Of a stretch of DNA of 64,000 nt, positions 16,596-24,953 are shown one piece after another. The stretch covers positions 62,001-126,000 of the forward strand of contig JAQVDY010000002.1 of NCBI GenBank assembly GCA_028698215.1, read 5' to 3'. The stretch's first letter is position 1, and each line of letters starts with the position of its first letter. The position numbers were made by a program, and so were the translations under genes. This DNA is from Actinomycetota bacterium. Its GTDB lineage: Bacteria > Actinomycetota > Humimicrobiia > Humimicrobiales > Humimicrobiaceae. Below the pieces are notes generated by a model. The model was given only the letters and a program-made list of their open reading frames with translations. It searched no databases and was not told where the DNA came from.

Positions 16596-17033
16596 ATGAA
16601 AAAAAATAAAGAAAAATTGTTAGAAAATTTTAAGAATAAGTGTAAGGAAAAAAATTTTAAGATTACCCCTCAAAGAACGGTAATATATGAGGAGCTTATT
16701 AGTTCCACCGACCATCCCAATGTAGAAACACTATACAAAAGGGTGAAAAAAATTTTCCCCCATATATCTTTTGATACCGTGTATAGGACCCTGTCCTTTT
16801 TTTATGATATAGGTGTAGCTGAGATAATAGACGGGGTATGTGCTACTAGAAGGTATGAAGGCAATACTGATAAGCACTATCACTTTCTATGCACTCAATG
16901 TAATAATATCATAGATGTTTGTGATTGCCCCTTTGAATACGAAGTTCCCCAGCAGGCAAAAGACCATTTTGATATAAAAAATATAAGAGTAGTATTTGAA
17001 GGTATCTGCAGGGACTGCCAACAAAAAAATTAA
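16596..17033 (+). CDS. Fur/PerR-family metalloregulator
   Basis: The protein (145 residues from this ATG) has the Fur-family winged helix (KNFKITPQRTVIYEEL, HPNVETLYKRVKKIFPHISFDTVYRTL) and a C-terminal dimerisation domain with DKHYHF, the histidine/aspartate metal site. Structural zinc cysteines are in CTQCNN and CRDCQ. The pattern is closest to PerR, a peroxide sensor, but Fur or Zur cannot be excluded. A TTG at 16533 is in frame but adds 21 residues not typical of the family; the ATG at 16596 is preferred although no Shine-Dalgarno is present. It is divergent from the flavin reductase gene. Confidence 0.87.
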   Translation: MKKNKEKLLENFKNKCKEKNFKITPQRTVIYEELISSTDHPNVETLYKRVKKIFPHISFDTVYRTLSFFYDIGVAEIIDGVCATRRYEGNTDKHYHFLCTQCNNIIDVCDCPFEYEVPQQAKDHFDIKNIRVVFEGICRDCQQKN

Positions 17034-17057
17034 TTTATTAAAAGTTACTGGTCTATT

Positions 17058-18389
17058 TTAACTAAGAAGTAACTGTTTGGGATCCATATTTAGATGTTCT
17101 GCTATTTTGCTTAGTTTTAAATTCAAGAAATATTTATCTTTTCCATGCAGTATTTCCAGATTAAACCCCCCAATTACATAGTGGCTAAATTCAATTAGGA
17201 TATTTTTAGATTTCCTGTCCCGCTTTTCAGTCATTATGACTATGGCTTCCAGGATGGCGGAAAATACTGAAATCTGATTTCTTGAAAAATTAAGTATCTT
17301 GTAGAAACTGGAATAAAGTATATCTTCGTAATTCCTTTCATCTAAAATAAGCCTTAAGTTTTGCTGTTGATCATAAAAATATTTGGTACCGGTACAATAA
17401 TCATTTATTTCAGACATTATCACTGCCATATTCCTTACTCCCAGCATAGCGGTGTTAGGATCATTTATACTGGGTGATATAGCTCTTAAGGCCACCTCTT
17501 CAATTTTCTGGATGCCAAAATCTATATCTTGATTGGTGCTTTTATAGTTGCCCAGGGTTATGTATTTATCAACATTGCATTTTATTTCTTCTTCCTTATC
17601 ATGGTTCCAAATCAATAGTACTGTAGTATATTTACCCACAAAATCGCCAACCCTAACCGTGGTTTCTACCAGAATATCATTATCTTTGGCAAATTTAATT
17701 AATCCTTCCGCGTCAATATACTGGATGTGCCCAAATTTGGTTGCTTTTACTTCCATACGGCTTATCTTATAAAGGTTAATAAGGCCTGGGTTTACTCCGG
17801 ATAGAACCCTGCCTCTTTTTTTGAGATCAGCTAAAGCCCTCTTTTTCCTTTTAAGCACCAGCATTACTTCGCTACTTAGGTCCACCATTAAATTATTTAC
17901 CTGTATGGAAGTGGTAATATATTGGATAAACCTGATAAAATAGCCAATACTTATAATAGCCAGTATAATGGCAAAAAAAGCAGAGAATACCAAAGTTTCA
18001 GGCTCCCTTTCATGCAGAAAAAGCAGGGAAACGATGGCATAGGTAAAGCCGGCAATAAACACTCCTAAAACGATTTGGGTCAGCCGGTCTGATATAAAGT
18101 TCTGCAGGGTGCGGGGGGAAAACTGGGAAGAGTAAATGGATAATACCACCATAATAGTAGAAAAGGTAATGGTGGTCATGGTCAAAAGGGAAGTAGCAAT
18201 TACCGTTAAAATATCTCTACCCAGATTAACGCTGGTGAAGGCAAAAACTGGTAAAACTTGCTTTAGATGTGCCTGGAATGTATTGTCTACTGCGGTAGTT
18301 ATGAAAGCTAATATTATAGCTCCCAAAATAAAAAGGCTGGGTATAAACCATATGCTTTCTTTATATTTTAATAAAATTTTTCTAAACAA
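17058..18389 (-). CDS. DUF2254-family membrane protein
   Basis: The 443-residue protein fits the DUF2254 family of predicted membrane proteins. Hydrophobic segments occur near 15-35, 60-85, 105-130 and 135-155, followed by a soluble C-terminal half. Family-like motifs are LTMTTITFSTIMVVLSIYSSQFSPRTLQNF near 70 (S-x-Q-F-S-P-R core), EGLIKFAKDND near 227 and ALRAISPSINDPNTAM near 305. The function is unknown; members may be channels or transporters. It converges with the Fur gene (24-nt gap). Confidence 0.8.
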   Translation of the reverse strand: MFRKILLKYKESIWFIPSLFILGAIILAFITTAVDNTFQAHLKQVLPVFAFTSVNLGRDILTVIATSLLTMTTITFSTIMVVLSIYSSQFSPRTLQNFISDRLTQIVLGVFIAGFTYAIVSLLFLHEREPETLVFSAFFAIILAIISIGYFIRFIQYITTSIQVNNLMVDLSSEVMLVLKRKKRALADLKKRGRVLSGVNPGLINLYKISRMEVKATKFGHIQYIDAEGLIKFAKDNDILVETTVRVGDFVGKYTTVLLIWNHDKEEEIKCNVDKYITLGNYKSTNQDIDFGIQKIEEVALRAISPSINDPNTAMLGVRNMAVIMSEINDYCTGTKYFYDQQQNLRLILDERNYEDILYSSFYKILNFSRNQISVFSAILEAIVIMTEKRDRKSKNILIEFSHYVIGGFNLEILHGKDKYFLNLKLSKIAEHLNMDPKQLLLS

Positions 18390-18543
18390 TTGTTCTCCAG
18401 GGTTTGTTTCCTATCTTTGGTAACTTCCAAGCATAGCTCTATAAAATTTAAAAAATGATATTTTTTTTATATATGTAATTCTTATTAATATAAGATAAAA
18501 TCAATATAATTACTATATTATTAATTTTTGAGGAGAAGGGGAT

Positions 18544-19185
18544 ATGAATATATTTAATAAAGTAATAATGGTCATATTATTGCTGTTAGTAGCAGTGGTA
18601 TGCATAGTATCCATAGTAAATGTATTTGTTAATCTGTATGATATTGGTGAAGTGGCCAACAGGATGGTCAATTATTTTACCAATGTGAATCAATTTTTAC
18701 TGGCTTTGGTGTTGTTTATTATTTTATTGGTCAGCTTGGCTTTATTGGTTTTTGAATTTTATCGGAGGAAAGTTAAAACAGCCAGTGTTACCAGTGACCA
18801 GTCGGGAAAAATTATGATCACAGTAAACAGCGTATCCAATCAGATTAGAGAAAAACTGGTACCCCTGGATGGCGTACTGGATCCTAAGGTAAATATAGTA
18901 CCCAAGAATGACGGTATTATCATTAATATATTTTCGGCATTGGTTAAAGGGGTAAACGTAACTGAAAAAACTCAGGAAATAAGAACTGTAGCCAGCAATT
19001 TTGCTTCAGAACAATTAGGGTTTAAAATAATACAGACTAATTATACTGCTACCAGCTTTAGAGGCAGGAAACCTGTAGCTCCTAAAGTAAGAGAATCAGA
19101 GCCAGTTGCTGAAGAAATTAATGTATCCCCGCAAGAGCCTGAAGAGATCCAAAATAAGGATGAGGCAGGTCCGGATTCGGTTTAA
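18544..19185 (+). CDS. amaP: AmaP-type alkaline-shock membrane anchor (Asp23 family)
   Basis: The 213-residue protein has two N-terminal membrane segments (about 5-30 and 48-72) followed by an Asp23/Gls24-like domain (about 80-165: GKIMITVNSVSNQIREKLVPLDGV). This is the architecture of AmaP, which anchors Asp23 to the membrane and responds to cell-envelope or alkaline stress in Gram-positive bacteria. The C-terminal 40 residues are acidic and Pro/Glu-rich. GAGGAGAAGGGG precedes the ATG. No separate asp23 gene is adjacent, so the partner must be elsewhere. Confidence 0.78.
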   Translation: MNIFNKVIMVILLLLVAVVCIVSIVNVFVNLYDIGEVANRMVNYFTNVNQFLLALVLFIILLVSLALLVFEFYRRKVKTASVTSDQSGKIMITVNSVSNQIREKLVPLDGVLDPKVNIVPKNDGIIINIFSALVKGVNVTEKTQEIRTVASNFASEQLGFKIIQTNYTATSFRGRKPVAPKVRESEPVAEEINVSPQEPEEIQNKDEAGPDSV

Positions 19186-19209
19186 TTAACAGTGCATTGA
19201 AGCCCTTAT

Positions 19210-19255
19210 GCCCCTAAAGATTTGAAACCAAATAGGGGCGGCCATCGGCTGTTTT
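19210..19255 (+). terminator. Possible terminator after amaP
   Basis: GCCCCT (19210-19215) pairs with AGGGGC (19234-19239) and ATTTG (19220-19224) with CAAAT (19229-19233), with one bulge. A T run occurs 12 nt later at 19251-19255, too far for a textbook terminator. Confidence 0.4.
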
Positions 19256-19875
19256 TAGTTTGGCGGGCTAATGAACTTCCCATTAGGCCTGGTATTTAAG
19301 CTAAAGGGCATATAAAGTTATACAATTAAAAGCCCAGGAGTATGCGGGTAGAGAAAGACCCTGCTATTATCAAGAGCGGTACTTGCTTTTTTAAAAAGTC
19401 ATTTACAATAGCACCGATTGAAACCACCCAGAATATGGCTGGCATAGTTGCCAAATATTTATTTTAACCCGCTTAAAAATTTTAGTTAATTTGTTTTGGA
19501 TAATTCTAAAAATAATTATACTGAAGCCAATAATTTAGAATAGCAGGGCTAAGTAGGTAAAAAATATAATAATTAACACTCGCTGCTGCTTACAGGTATT
19601 GTAATATGAAACTTGTTTAATTTGTTTTGGGTGTTAAAATAACTTTACTATTTTTTAGGGCATATGGAAAAGCAATAAGACTTAATTAGATATTATTACT
19701 ATTGCAACATTATATTATATAAACGGTTGGTATATATATCATAAGTAAAAAGTTTTTGAATTAAAATCTTTAGATAATAAATAATATTTATGGACTTGCA
19801 ATCCTAATAATTTGTTATTATTATAGCTACTTAATAAAAATTAGAATATATAAATAAACTTATGAAGGAGAAAAT
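19256..19875. other. Sparse 620-bp intergenic region
   Basis: No convincing gene was found. A 41-codon open frame (19342-19467, starting MRVEKDPAIIKSG) has AGGAG only 1 nt before its ATG and no recognisable homologue; it may be a relic or spurious. A 14-bp direct repeat TTAATTTGTTTTGG occurs at 19486-19499 and 19617-19630 (period 131). The last 200 bp are extremely AT-rich and precede the BlaI gene, so they probably hold its promoter and operator. A small RNA cannot be excluded. Confidence 0.45.
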
Positions 19876-20313
19876 ATGGCTAGAACCAAAGAAACTAAGA
19901 GGAAGTATAAAAAGATTGGCATAGATAAATTAAACAGTATAAGTGCATTGGAAATAGAGATAATGAAAATAGTATGGAATCAGGAAAAAGTTACTGTAAG
20001 AAAGGTACATGAAACCATGCTAAAAAAAGAGATAGAAGATAATAAGGAAGAATTTACTCCCTATACCACGGTTATGTCTACCATGACTGCTTTAGCGGAC
20101 AAAGGATTACTTAAGCAGGATAAAAGGGAAAAGACCTATATCTATACTGCCAATGTGGACCAGAGAGAACTTTCAAAAAGCTTGATTATGTCGGTTGCCG
20201 AAAATTTACTGGAAAATAATGCCCAAAAAATGGTGATAGATTTTTTGGAAGACAACCAAAATATTTCCAGCAAGGGTGTAGAAAAATTGATTAAGAAAAT
20301 TGATAAGTCTTAA
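19876..20313 (+). CDS. BlaI/MecI/CopY-family transcriptional repressor
   Basis: The 145-residue protein has a winged helix near 20-95 (SALEIEIMKIVWNQEKVTVRKV; TPYTTVMSTMTALADKGLL) typical of the BlaI/MecI/CopY penicillinase-repressor family. The C-terminal part (about 100-145) would dimerise. No BlaR-type peptidase neighbours it. In other bacteria members control beta-lactam, copper or respiratory genes; its targets are not evident here. GAAGGAG precedes the ATG and a strong terminator follows at 20357. Confidence 0.87.
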   Translation: MARTKETKRKYKKIGIDKLNSISALEIEIMKIVWNQEKVTVRKVHETMLKKEIEDNKEEFTPYTTVMSTMTALADKGLLKQDKREKTYIYTANVDQRELSKSLIMSVAENLLENNAQKMVIDFLEDNQNISSKGVEKLIKKIDKS

Positions 20314-20356
20314 TAGTTAAGAACTGCATAATATATTGATTTATCTTGATTGGTAA

Positions 20357-20387
20357 GGCCATCGGTATTGCATCGATGGCCTTTTTT
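20357..20387 (+). terminator. Rho-independent terminator after the BlaI gene
   Basis: GGCCATCG (20357-20364) pairs perfectly with CGATGGCC (20374-20381) around a 9-nt loop, followed by six T residues (20382-20387). Confidence 0.93.
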
Positions 20388-20470
20388 GGTAAGCTGAACC
20401 GGTAGAAAGTTTTTTCAATCAAGTTTTTTGTTTATAATATTGGTTAACATATCAATAAACAGGAAATGAA

Positions 20471-21727
20471 ATGGATCAAAAAATAGGCAGGGCAGAGCAG
20501 ATTTTAAAAGACTATAAGAAAGATAGTTATAGTTTTGGCATTGGCAGCCTTCCAGCCTGGAAGAACTACTGTTTGGAATTTGGGCCAAATTTTTTACTGC
20601 TTATATCCGGCAGCCAATGGGCTAGCAAGTTGAAACAGCAGATACTGTCAAGAGCAGGTAAAGAACTTAATTGCCTTATAATAATAGACAGCCCTCCCAT
20701 AGATAATCCCATAAATTATGTCCTGGATTTGGCTGCAGCTATAGATACCTACAAACCTGAAAGCATATTAGCAGTAGGTGGAGGGTCAGCTATTGACAGT
20801 GCTAAAGCCGCTAATGTTGCGGCTAGCCTTAATGCTAGCAGTATAGAGCCGTTTCTGGGAATAGGCAAGGTTACTGCAGAGCTGAAGAAACAAAAAAAGA
20901 GCCTGTTTCCCTTGGTAGCGGTGCAGACTATTGCTGGTTCAGGCTCGCATCTTAGCCAGAATTCAGTCATTACTTTTCCCCAGTCAGGGCTTAAAAAGAT
21001 AATCACGGACATTAGCCTGGTTCCAGATAGATCGGTTTTTGATTATGGCTTAACTGCCAGTATGGACAGAGACTTAACACTGGACGGTGCATTAGATGGT
21101 TTATCCCATTGCCTGGAAGTATATTTTGGCTCCAGGCAAGATGCCAGGATAGAAGAGGTATGCCTTAATTCTATTTCCATCATTGTCCAATATCTGCCTA
21201 TGTTATTAAATGAACTGAATAATATTAAATACCGGGAGGCCATGGGAATAGCCACCGATCTGGGAGGTTATGCTTTAATGCTGGGAGGCACCAGCGGTGC
21301 TCACCTTAATAGTTTTTCCATGGTTGATTTAACCAGTCATGGTAGGGCCTGTGCCATACTAAATCCATACTATACTGTATTTTACTCTCCAGCTATACAA
21401 AACCAATTGGAAAAGCTCGCGCCTATATTTAAACCTTATATGCCAAAGATTACTGGAACTGATCCCCGGAGCCTGGGAGAAGCGGTGGCCCAAGCAATGC
21501 TAAATTTTTACCGGTATATTGGTTTTCCGGTTAAGCTTACCCAGCTGAAAGGGTACGACAGCGGTCTTATTGATAAGATACTAAATGATGCTAAGAATCC
21601 CCAGCTGGCCATGAAACTAAAAAGTATGCCCGTAGCTTTGGATCCGGAGAATGTAGATCAGTTTATGTATCCGATACTTAAAGCTGCAGAAAGCGGACAA
21701 CTTAATTTAGTCAAGAATATGGATTAA
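20471..21727 (+). CDS. Iron-containing alcohol dehydrogenase family protein
   Basis: The 418-residue protein has the group III (iron-dependent) alcohol dehydrogenase fold. The nucleotide-binding loop is AVGGGSAIDSAKAAN near 97, and TIAGSGSHLSQNSVI near 150 matches the family's TxxGTGSE region. Metal ligands are provided by LDGALDGLSHCLE near 203 (Asp and His), GAHLNSFSMVDL near 277 and TSHGRACAILNPYY near 290. Substrate may be a short-chain alcohol, glycerol or a polyol. It converges with dhaL-dhaK, so a role in dihydroxyacetone/glycerol metabolism is plausible but unproven. AGGAAA lies upstream of the ATG. Confidence 0.87.
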   Translation: MDQKIGRAEQILKDYKKDSYSFGIGSLPAWKNYCLEFGPNFLLLISGSQWASKLKQQILSRAGKELNCLIIIDSPPIDNPINYVLDLAAAIDTYKPESILAVGGGSAIDSAKAANVAASLNASSIEPFLGIGKVTAELKKQKKSLFPLVAVQTIAGSGSHLSQNSVITFPQSGLKKIITDISLVPDRSVFDYGLTASMDRDLTLDGALDGLSHCLEVYFGSRQDARIEEVCLNSISIIVQYLPMLLNELNNIKYREAMGIATDLGGYALMLGGTSGAHLNSFSMVDLTSHGRACAILNPYYTVFYSPAIQNQLEKLAPIFKPYMPKITGTDPRSLGEAVAQAMLNFYRYIGFPVKLTQLKGYDSGLIDKILNDAKNPQLAMKLKSMPVALDPENVDQFMYPILKAAESGQLNLVKNMD

Positions 21728-21761
21728 TATCCAACTATATTATTAAAATTAAATGCCGGTC

Positions 21762-22757
21762 TTAGAAATAATCTATGGGTATTTCTACCGGCATATCCAG
21801 CAGTCTTTTATATTCCTGGTTTAATTTAAGCAGAGTAACTGAACAGCCTTCCATGTCCAAGGAAGTGCAGTAATTATTAACATAGGTCTTATGTACTTTA
21901 ATGGCACTTTCCCTTAATAGTTTATGGCATATCCCGGCTGCTATATACAATTCTCCAATAGGGGTCCCGCCCAGTCCGTTGACCATCAGGGCTACTTCGT
22001 CTCCAGCAACAAAGGGAAGGTCCTGCAATACAGCATCAGTTAGTTTCTTTATAATCAAATTGGCCTTTTGGTAGGATATTCTTTCCCTTCCTGGTTCGCC
22101 ATGTAGCCCAACTCCAAGCTCAATCTCATTTTCACCCAGCTGGAAAGTGGGGGATCCCTTTTCGGGCGTGGTGCAGGGCTTTAAGGCAAAACCCATGGTT
22201 CTGACATTGCTGTTTATTTCCATGGCCAGGTTTTTTAACTGGTCCAGGCTGGCTCCTTCCTCTGATTTAGCCCCCACCATTTTATATATCAAAATAGCTC
22301 CTGCCACTCCTCGTCTTCCTGCAGTGAAAGTACTGTCTTTTACCGCTACATCGTCATTAATGATGACTGTTTCGGTACAAGGCCCTCCTTCAAACTCCAG
22401 CATCTCGCTGGCCATTTCAAAATTTGCCCGGTCTCCGGTATAGTTTTTTACCAAGAACAAAACCCCTCTGCCCCTGTCTACCAGCCTGGCTGCATCTACA
22501 ATAGCATCCAGGGTGGGGGCGGCAAATACTGGACCGGCACAGGCAGCATCCAGCATGCCTCGTCCCACATAGAAAGCCTGATCGGGCTCATGGCCGCTGC
22601 CCGAACCGGATATTATACCTACTTTGTTTAGGTAGGGGTCTTTCCTAAATACAATTCTTTTTTCAGGAATGAGCCCTATGGCATCTGGTTTGCTGTCAGC
22701 CAGGCCCTTAAGCATTTCCGCTACGACATCTTCCGGGTTATTTATAATTTTTTTCAT
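21762..22757 (-). CDS. dhaK: Dihydroxyacetone kinase, DhaK subunit
   Basis: The 331-residue protein binds dihydroxyacetone covalently through a histidine and forms the DhaKL kinase that makes DHAP. Signatures are KVGIISGSGSGHEPDQAFYVG near 45 (substrate pocket), GVLFLVKNYTGDRANFEMA near 100, RRGVAGAILIYKM near 150 and ELGVGLHGEPGRER near 212, which includes the substrate-binding His. It follows dhaL by 3 nt in one minus-strand transcript. A dhaM phosphotransferase or ATP-dependent fused kinase domain is not visible here, so the phosphoryl donor is unclear. Confidence 0.93.
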   Translation of the reverse strand: MKKIINNPEDVVAEMLKGLADSKPDAIGLIPEKRIVFRKDPYLNKVGIISGSGSGHEPDQAFYVGRGMLDAACAGPVFAAPTLDAIVDAARLVDRGRGVLFLVKNYTGDRANFEMASEMLEFEGGPCTETVIINDDVAVKDSTFTAGRRGVAGAILIYKMVGAKSEEGASLDQLKNLAMEINSNVRTMGFALKPCTTPEKGSPTFQLGENEIELGVGLHGEPGRERISYQKANLIIKKLTDAVLQDLPFVAGDEVALMVNGLGGTPIGELYIAAGICHKLLRESAIKVHKTYVNNYCTSLDMEGCSVTLLKLNQEYKRLLDMPVEIPIDYF

Positions 22758-22760
22758 GAT

Positions 22761-23414
22761 TTACAACCCCTGTCCAGTTGATTTCAAATATTCTAAAGCT
22801 GCTTCAAATATCAGGTATATTATTACCGATCCAGGGTCCCTATGGCCCTTGCTGCGATCACCCAAGTAGGAAGCCCTGCCTTTTTTTGCTGTCATATCTA
22901 TGGTGTTATCAGAACCGCTTTTAGCTGCTTGATAAGCTTGTTCAATAAGGGTTACCATAGTTGAGTTAACGCTGGCTGCGGAAGCCTTAATTGCTTCTAC
23001 TGCAGGCTCTAAAGCGTCTATTAGTGTTTTATCCCCAACCTGGGTATTTCCACCTCTCCTTTTAATAACAGTATTGGACATTTCCAAGGCATCTGCTAAA
23101 GCCTGTCCATTTATCTCCTTTTTTTCACCAATGCTTTTACCTGCTTCTAAAAAACCGGTACCCAGCATGGCTCCCGAGGTGCCTCCTATGGTATAGGCCA
23201 GGGTAAAGCCAACTTTCTTAAGAATATCTCCCAGCTCCATATCATTTAACTGTGGCAGTGTCTCCAATACTGCCTTAAACCCTCGTTTTACTCCAATCCC
23301 GCAATCTGCATCACCTACATTGGAATCAAGTTCGGTGAGCATCTTTTCTGCCTCTATCAGCTTATGGCTAATGGCTTCGATAACTCCGATGAGAGTCTCT
23401 TTCTGAGTGGCCAT
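22761..23414 (-). CDS. dhaL: Dihydroxyacetone kinase, DhaL subunit
   Basis: The 217-residue all-helical protein provides the nucleotide-binding part of dihydroxyacetone kinase. NVGDADCGIGVKRGF near 30 holds the Asp ligands that position ADP and Mg2+, and GGTSGAMLGTGFLEAGK near 76 plus KKGRASYLGDRSKGHRDPGS near 180 are DhaL signatures. It is the first gene of the dhaL-dhaK unit, the reverse of the more common dhaK-dhaL order. The size fits PTS-linked DhaL, which uses bound ADP phosphorylated by DhaM; no DhaM is seen nearby. Confidence 0.92.
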   Translation of the reverse strand: MATQKETLIGVIEAISHKLIEAEKMLTELDSNVGDADCGIGVKRGFKAVLETLPQLNDMELGDILKKVGFTLAYTIGGTSGAMLGTGFLEAGKSIGEKKEINGQALADALEMSNTVIKRRGGNTQVGDKTLIDALEPAVEAIKASAASVNSTMVTLIEQAYQAAKSGSDNTIDMTAKKGRASYLGDRSKGHRDPGSVIIYLIFEAALEYLKSTGQGL

Positions 23415-23510
23415 ACTGCTCCTTATTTATCATGATAATTATTTTAAATATTATAACAGATATGGTGCTGGAAAAAAATTCAATTTGGCCAAGCAAGCCC
23501 TTATAGCGGT

Positions 23511-23539
23511 TTGACAATTTGAATGTTAATAGATATACT
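23511..23539 (+). promoter_or_regulatory. Near-consensus sigma-A promoter
   Basis: TTGACA (23511-23516) and TATACT (23534-23539) are separated by exactly 17 nt. The predicted start is near 23546, giving a leader of about 36 nt before the ATG at 23582. Confidence 0.8.
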
Positions 23540-23581
23540 CATATACATAAAAATACAATAAAATCACAGCAAGAGGTAAAG

Positions 23582-23821
23582 ATGGTAGAAAAGAAGCAAG
23601 ATTATTTTAGAGTACCTATAACTATGCCTTCCACTATGGTTGCTTTTCTTGAAAATATGGGAATAGAGTGTAAGAGAAGCGGCGGCCACAAAATAGCTAA
23701 TACCGAAATAGTAAGGAGCGCCATAAGACTGCTGATGGACCTGGATATAGATATTGCCGGTATCAAATCTGAGGAAGAACTGGAAGCAAGAATCAAGGAT
23801 GCTGCCCGAAGATACAAATAG
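23582..23821 (+). CDS. Small ribbon-helix-helix-like protein
   Basis: The protein (79 residues from this ATG) has a beta-strand-like segment (YFRVPITMPSTMVAFLENMG) followed by two helices (IANTEIVRSAIRLLMDL and SEEELEARIKDAARRYK), reminiscent of ribbon-helix-helix DNA-binding proteins. It has no sensor domain. The ATG at 23582 is chosen over a TTG at 23519 because AGAGGT lies just upstream and because the predicted transcript starts near 23546. It lies between the divergent dhaLK operon and the thioredoxin-reductase-like gene. Target and function are unknown. Confidence 0.6.
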   Translation: MVEKKQDYFRVPITMPSTMVAFLENMGIECKRSGGHKIANTEIVRSAIRLLMDLDIDIAGIKSEEELEARIKDAARRYK

Positions 23822-23927
23822 CATATCTGCAGCATACAACAATTGATTATCATAATATTTATTCATTTGTTTTAATTTCCTTTGTATTTATAATAAGTAA
23901 AAAATATAGATATGGAGTTAGATTGTT

Positions 23928-24866
23928 ATGGCTGAAATTAAAAAAGACTTGTTGATTATTGGAGCCGGCCCGGCGGGCTTGGGGGCTGCATTGTATGCTA
24001 GGCGGGCAGATATAGACTTTGAGATAACTGAAAAACATATGGCGGGGGGACAGATAGTAAATACAGAATTTATAGAAAACTATCTGGGATTAAAAAAATT
24101 ATCCGGTTTCGACCTGATACAAAATTTTACAGAACACTGCAAAGAGATGGAAATAGAGATTAAAGAATATACCTCTATTGCTTCCATCAAGTTTATTAAA
24201 AGTAAAAAAAAGTTCAGGTGCCAGATATTTGACAGCAACGATACTTATGTAGTGTCTTCAATTATTATTACTACCGGGGCCAGTCCCAAAATGCTTAACC
24301 TGGAAGGGGAAAAAGAACTTATTGGCAGCGGTATTTCTTTTTGTGCTACCTGTGACGGGGCCCTATACCGTGACAAGGATGTAGCGGTAGTAGGCGGCGG
24401 TGACACTGCAGTAGAGGAAGCCCTTTTTTTGGCAAAATTTGCCAAAACTGTATATATAATCCACCGCCGGGATCAGTTAAGAGCAGTAAAGATACTCCAG
24501 GACCGGGCTTTTGAAAACAAGAAGATTAAAGTGTTATGGGATACAGTTGTTGAAAAATTTGAGGGGAAATCCAAGCTGGATCATATTTTTATCAAGAATG
24601 TAAAAGAAAAAAAAGTTTCCAAACTGCAAGTTGATGGAGTTTTTGAGTATGTAGGATATGTGCCTAATTCAGGATTGGTCAAAGATTTGGTAAAGTTGGA
24701 CCAGGACGGTTTTATTATAACGGATCAGCATATGAGGACTTCACATCAGGGCATTTATGCTGCAGGGGATGTAAGAAATACCCCTTTAAGGCAGGTTATA
24801 ACCGCTGTATCTGATGGAGCGGTGGCGGCTATGATTATGGACAAACATATGCGGGGACTGCTGTAG
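23928..24866 (+). CDS. trxB: Thioredoxin reductase-like FAD disulfide oxidoreductase
   Basis: The 312-residue protein has an N-terminal FAD-binding GAGPAGLGAALYARRA at 12-27, the redox-active Cys139-Ala-Thr-Cys142 motif, a second nucleotide-binding site VVGGGDTAVEEALFLAKFA near 154 and the C-terminal FAD site GIYAAGDVRNTPLRQVITA near 281. It reduces thioredoxin or a related protein. The second site has IHRRDQLRA, which fits NADPH-binding HRR. It is the first gene before the amidase, histone-deacetylase-fold gene and lipoproteins. No thioredoxin gene is adjacent. Confidence 0.9.
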   Translation: MAEIKKDLLIIGAGPAGLGAALYARRADIDFEITEKHMAGGQIVNTEFIENYLGLKKLSGFDLIQNFTEHCKEMEIEIKEYTSIASIKFIKSKKKFRCQIFDSNDTYVVSSIIITTGASPKMLNLEGEKELIGSGISFCATCDGALYRDKDVAVVGGGDTAVEEALFLAKFAKTVYIIHRRDQLRAVKILQDRAFENKKIKVLWDTVVEKFEGKSKLDHIFIKNVKEKKVSKLQVDGVFEYVGYVPNSGLVKDLVKLDQDGFIITDQHMRTSHQGIYAAGDVRNTPLRQVITAVSDGAVAAMIMDKHMRGLL

Positions 24867-24953
24867 AAACAATACTTGATGCTAAATTATGGTTAATTGG
24901 AGGGTTTGCCCAAATCTGAAAATACAGGTTTAAATTGGAGTGGTTAATTCATA

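Noticed and set aside
17058-18389. Mechanosensitive channel
   Set aside because: The N-terminal hydrophobic part is superficially similar, but the SQFSPRTLQ motif and C-terminal domain fit DUF2254.
19342-19467. Small protein gene
   Set aside because: The 41-codon frame has AGGAG only 1 nt from the ATG and matches no known family; kept only as a possibility within the gap.
23582-23821. NikR, as the source of the nickel regulation
   Set aside because: The ribbon-helix-helix-like protein is only 79 residues and lacks the ACT-like nickel-binding domain of NikR.
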